A stretch of 64,000 bases of DNA from Pacificoceanicola sp048553275 (GTDB lineage: Bacteria > Pseudomonadota > Alphaproteobacteria > Rhodobacterales > Rhodobacteraceae). The stretch lies in NCBI RefSeq assembly GCF_048553275.1, contig NZ_JBLZMW010000009.1:118945-182944 (forward strand), read 5' to 3'. Positions 61,603 through 64,000 of this stretch are shown one piece after another. A model generated the notes under the pieces. That model was not told where the DNA came from. It did not search any database and saw nothing but the letters and a program-made list of their open reading frames with translations. The position numbers were made by a program, and so were the translations under genes. Every line of letters starts with the position of its first letter. Position 1 is the stretch's first letter.

Positions 61603-61926
61603 ATGGCAAAGATCACCTATATCGAGCACAACGGAACCGAACATGTTGTGGAGGTCGCCTCCGGGCTGACCGTGATGGAAGGCGCGCGGGACAACAACAT
61701 CCCCGGCATTGACGCGGATTGTGGCGGAGCTTGTGCCTGTTCGACATGCCACGTCTATGTGCACCCCGACTGGGTCGAGAAGCTGCCGGCGCGCGATGAC
61801 ATGGAAGAGGATATGCTGGATTTTGCCTTCCAGCCGGACCCCGCCCGCTCGCGCCTGACCTGCCAGCTCAAGGTGAGTGATGCGCTCGACGGGCTGATCG
61901 TGCAGATGCCCGAAAAGCAGATCTGA
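61603..61926 (+). CDS. 2Fe-2S ferredoxin, adrenodoxin type
   Basis: A 107-residue ferredoxin. Cysteines 40, 46 and 49 in DCGGACACSTCH plus Cys87 (SRLTCQLK) give the C-x5-C-x2-C-x37-C spacing of vertebrate-type (adrenodoxin/FdxB) ferredoxins, which serve P450s, dioxygenases or Fe-S assembly. The C-terminal acidic region (DDMEEDMLDFA) matches the partner-binding helix. AGGAG precedes the ATG. No reductase or oxygenase partner is adjacent. A VCBS protein gene starts 1 bp after its stop. Confidence 0.93.
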   Translation: MAKITYIEHNGTEHVVEVASGLTVMEGARDNNIPGIDADCGGACACSTCHVYVHPDWVEKLPARDDMEEDMLDFAFQPDPARSRLTCQLKVSDALDGLIVQMPEKQI

Positions 61927-61927
61927 C

Positions 61928-62809
61928 ATGCCGGGAAGGGCGCCGCGTCGGCTGTTGTGCGGGTGGGTCGGACGGGCCCGCGGCGCAGGTCTGACGATGG
62001 CGCTCTTGCTGGGCGTGTCCGGCGCGGGGGTGTCGGCCTGTGAGGCCATCGGCGATGGCCACGGTTTGCCCGGGCGGTATGCCGAGGCGGATGTGACCAA
62101 CGCGAAACCCGGCGGCGGACGGCATGAAAGCTGGGCTCCGCATGGGGCGCGTCTGACGATGCACGCCGGCTTTGATCAACTGACCGACGAATACGGACAT
62201 GGGATCCTTGGCGCGCTTCGCGATGCGAAAGTGCTGACTGTTCACTTGCGCCTGCCGGGAGATGCGCGGATCACTTGTCCCAAGGGTGTTCAGCTTCCCG
62301 AGGGGCAGGTCTTCGAGGATATCGCGCCGCGTCTGGCCGACCTGAACGGTGACGGGCTTCCGGAGATCATTGCCGTGCGCTCTACCGTGCGTGGCGGTGC
62401 GTCCCTGGTGGTGTTTGACCGCATGGGCCGGGAACTGGCAGCAACGCCGCCGATTGGTCGGCGCAACCGCTGGCTGGCGCCGGTTGGCGTCGCGGATCTG
62501 GATGGCGACGGGTTGGTAGAGCTGGCCTATGTCGATCGCCCGCATCTGGCCAGAATCCTGCGGGTTTGGCGTTTCGAGAAGGGCTCGCTTCGTGAGGTGG
62601 CAGCCTTGGAAGGGTACAGCAATCATCAGATCGGTTGGGACGTCATTGCGGGGGGGCTGCGGGAGTGCGGTACGGGCCCGGAGATGATCGTTGCGGACGC
62701 CGAGTGGACAAACGTGCGAGCGGTGCGTCTTCGGGCGGACCGGCTCGAAAGCCGCGATCTTGGAGCTTATAGCCCTGCGGCCATCTCGGCTTTCATGGAC
62801 TGCCAATAG
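61928..62809 (+). CDS. VCBS/FG-GAP repeat-containing exported protein
   Basis: A 293-residue protein with an N-terminal hydrophobic segment (LTMALLLGVSGAGVSA, cleavage near ACEA). Two calcium-binding-type repeats, ADLNGDGLPEIIAV and VADLDGDGLVELAYV, mark the VCBS/FG-GAP beta-propeller family. Cysteines at about 38, 118 and 250 could form disulfides. The ATG at 61928 follows the ferredoxin stop by 1 bp; an ATG at 61997 would give a shorter signal peptide and is also possible. Probably secreted; ligand unknown. Confidence 0.82.
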   Translation: MPGRAPRRLLCGWVGRARGAGLTMALLLGVSGAGVSACEAIGDGHGLPGRYAEADVTNAKPGGGRHESWAPHGARLTMHAGFDQLTDEYGHGILGALRDAKVLTVHLRLPGDARITCPKGVQLPEGQVFEDIAPRLADLNGDGLPEIIAVRSTVRGGASLVVFDRMGRELAATPPIGRRNRWLAPVGVADLDGDGLVELAYVDRPHLARILRVWRFEKGSLREVAALEGYSNHQIGWDVIAGGLRECGTGPEMIVADAEWTNVRAVRLRADRLESRDLGAYSPAAISAFMDCQ

Positions 62810-62851
62810 GGGCGCTGCCCCTCGGCGTTTGGCCTCACCCCGGGATATTTT
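62810..62851. repeat. Dispersed 3'-end repeat, copy 4 (inverted)
   Basis: On the minus strand: AAAATATCCCGGGGTGAGGC, then a spacer and GAGGGGCAGCGCCC. It starts directly after the VCBS gene stop. Same orientation as copy 3. Confidence 0.65.
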
Positions 62852-63001
62852 GGGACCAGTGAGAAGGGCTGCCAGGGCGATCCATGGCAGGCTTTGGGAA
62901 GTCTGAAACGTCGCGAATCTATGACTCAATCAACCGCTAAATTCTGAAGAAGTGACAGTTCCAAGTCATGCCATTTTAACCCAAACGTCAATCATTTATG
63001 A
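62852..63001. other. AT-richer gap bordering the mobile region
   Basis: Base composition falls relative to the rest of the window, with runs such as CATTTTAACCCAAACG. No gene is supported. It probably marks the boundary between core DNA and an acquired, decayed segment to its right. Confidence 0.4.
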
Positions 63002-63295
63002 CCCAACCGGCGGCATCAGTGTATAGTCTGGCCGACGGTTCGAAGGAGCATCGGCTCAAACCTGCAGGTCGCCTATGGGCACGGCGCAAAATACCATGTG
63101 AAGCTGGCAGTGCTGGCTCGAGAAACGAACGCCATGCGCCCCGGCACAATGGCCGACCACGCAGCCTATCTTGCCAAGCTCAAGAAAACCCATACTCGCA
63201 AATCTGGATTCTGGGCGCGCGTCGGTGACACGGATGCGAAAACGCCACAAACAAGTGGGGTTCGTAGCCCTGTGTGGAACAAAGATGATGGTTAA
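63002..63295 (+). pseudogene. Decayed C-terminal coding fragment, family uncertain
   Basis: A frame open from just after a stop at 62999-63001, without a proper start, reads SNLQVAYGHGAKYHVKLAVL and later ADHAAYLAKLKKTHTRKSGF before a stop at 63293-63295. It looks like the last about 65 residues of a longer protein. A resemblance to the C-terminus of SWIM zinc-finger proteins is possible but weak. It sits beside a truncated reverse transcriptase and an IS, so it is probably a leftover. Confidence 0.3.
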
Positions 63296-63308
63296 CGGCC
63301 CATGCCGA

Positions 63309-63698
63309 TTATTCAATCGGCTCCAAACAATGGTCGGCTTTGAGTTCTTCAAATTTTCGGGTTTTCAACTTGTTTCCGCTGAGAAAAGCGCCCGCGATTT
63401 GATTGTCGATCCGCTGCTGAAGCTTTGGGTTCGTCGTCTTGGCGCGCTCCTGCATCAGCTCGGCAAGCCGCTTCAGTTGGCGATTGGGAAGGTGTGTAGC
63501 GCTATCCTTTACAATGACCCCTGTGATATCAGCCGGGGCGTTCATCAGGCTGACTTCCTTTGACGCCTTTGACCGTAGCCCGTTTCCAAAGATAAGCTTT
63601 TTGATCTCCCAGATCAGCGCCTTGGGTACTACAACGCCAGAGATAGTTATGTCATCTGCATAGAGGCTTAGGGTCAGGATGCATTGATTTCGCTCGAA
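63309..63698 (-). pseudogene. Truncated retron-type reverse transcriptase (catalytic YADD to C-terminus)
   Basis: An open minus-strand frame of about 130 codons. Near its start it reads LSLYADDITISG, the RT catalytic box, followed by a thumb-like region (PADITGVIVKDSATHLPNRQ, then LKRLAELMQERAKTTNPKLQ). Retron RTs have ITGVxV and PNRQ segments at this place. All N-terminal RT motifs (fingers and palm A/B) are missing: the frame begins at the edge of an IS5-family element, which probably cut the gene. The ATG at 63702-63704 is likely chance. Whether an msr/msd RNA existed cannot be seen. Confidence 0.7.
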
Positions 63699-64000
63699 TA
63701 GCATGATTCACGGCTTCGAAAACGGAGCGGTGACATGAGCGATCTCTTCTGGCTGAGCGACGCGCAGATGGCACGTCTGGCTCCCTTCTTTCCCAAGTCA
63801 CACGGGAAGCCTCGGGTTGATGACAGACGCGTCTTGAGCGGCATTATATTCATCAATCGCAATGGCTTGCGTTGGCGGGATGCGCCGAAGGAATACGGTC
63901 CGCACAAGACGCTCTACAGCCGGTGGAAGCGTTGGAGCGAGAAAGGCATCTTCGCGCAGATGATGGTCGGCCTGGCTGCCGAACACGGCGAGGAAAAGAC
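63699..64000 (+). mobile_element. IS5-family insertion sequence, left end (continues past window)
   Basis: The left boundary is put near 63699, just before TAGCATGATTCACGGC and 36 bp before the transposase ATG, because the RT homology stops there. The inverted repeat cannot be proven without the right end. The element continues past the right edge. Confidence 0.55.
63735..64000 (+). CDS. IS5-family transposase (partial, N-terminus only)
   Basis: 88 codons are visible before the window edge. MSDLFWLSDAQMARLAPFFP, then VDDRRVLSGIIFINRNGLRW and DAPKEYGPHKTLYSRWKRWS, is the standard N-terminal DUF4096-type helix-turn-helix of IS5 (IS427-like group) transposases. In that group the DDE domain is often in a second frame joined by a programmed frameshift, which lies outside the window. 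Confidence 0.92.
   Translation, partial: MSDLFWLSDAQMARLAPFFPKSHGKPRVDDRRVLSGIIFINRNGLRWRDAPKEYGPHKTLYSRWKRWSEKGIFAQMMVGLAAEHGEEK

Overview
The window is a high-GC alphaproteobacterial chromosome segment, almost certainly from the family Rhodobacteraceae (Roseobacter group). The basis is the gene content: a VPLPA-CTERM secreted protein, a Hint_2-type protein, a DUF6653 protein, a FolB with a C-terminal extension next to folP and glmM, the rpiA-gor-hflK-hflC-DUF2065-degP order, and a GTTC-N7-GTTC (alphaproteobacterial LexA-type) box. Genes are densely packed on both strands and most of the window is ordinary core chromosome. No tRNA, rRNA or CRISPR array was seen.

Layout. 1-6.1 kb: edge of a glycosyltransferase gene, a MoxR ATPase plus CoxE-like VWA pair, a large OmpA-family protein and a VPLPA-CTERM protein. 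6.2-15.7 kb: prfC, a small membrane protein, an ATP-grasp protein convergent with a transglutaminase-like protein, a small Rho-N-like protein, a Hint protein, an SDR/AlkC pair, an M48 peptidase and a DUF6653 protein. 15.8-26.4 kb: purL, then a translationally coupled three-gene catabolic operon (PLP ammonia-lyase, M24 hydrolase, maleate-isomerase/EutA-like), a GFA-like protein, and a LysR gene divergent from a fused IorAB-type indolepyruvate:ferredoxin oxidoreductase. 26.4-34.5 kb: a single-heme secreted protein, an acyltransferase, murI and a pqiA1-pqiA2-pqiB-pqiC envelope lipid-transport operon. 34.5-48.5 kb: a DUF3592 protein, argC, ccmE, a histidine kinase, eno, an EamA transporter, pgm, a 537-bp non-coding gap with repeats, the folB-folP-glmM operon, a SleB-type hydrolase and a BaiN/HI0933-type flavoprotein. 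48.6-59.3 kb: sdaA, rpiA, gor, hflKC, DUF2065, a SHOCT protein and degP. 59.4-62.8 kb: two envelope or unknown proteins, a DnaE2 OB-domain remnant behind a LexA box, a 2Fe-2S ferredoxin and a VCBS protein. 62.8-64 kb: decayed mobile DNA with a truncated retron-type reverse transcriptase and an IS5-family transposase running off the end.

The points most worth a second look are: (i) the stand-alone DnaE2 C-terminal OB domain abutting a LexA box; (ii) the ammonia-lyase/M24/EutA-like operon, which looks like part of a small-molecule degradation pathway with no assigned substrate; (iii) the repeat-rich non-coding gap between pgm and glmM; (iv) the 116-residue repeats in PqiB; (v) FolB fused to what may be an amino-acid-kinase-like domain; and (vi) the reverse transcriptase remnant at the right edge. 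Family names come from reading motifs in the translations; no database search was run.
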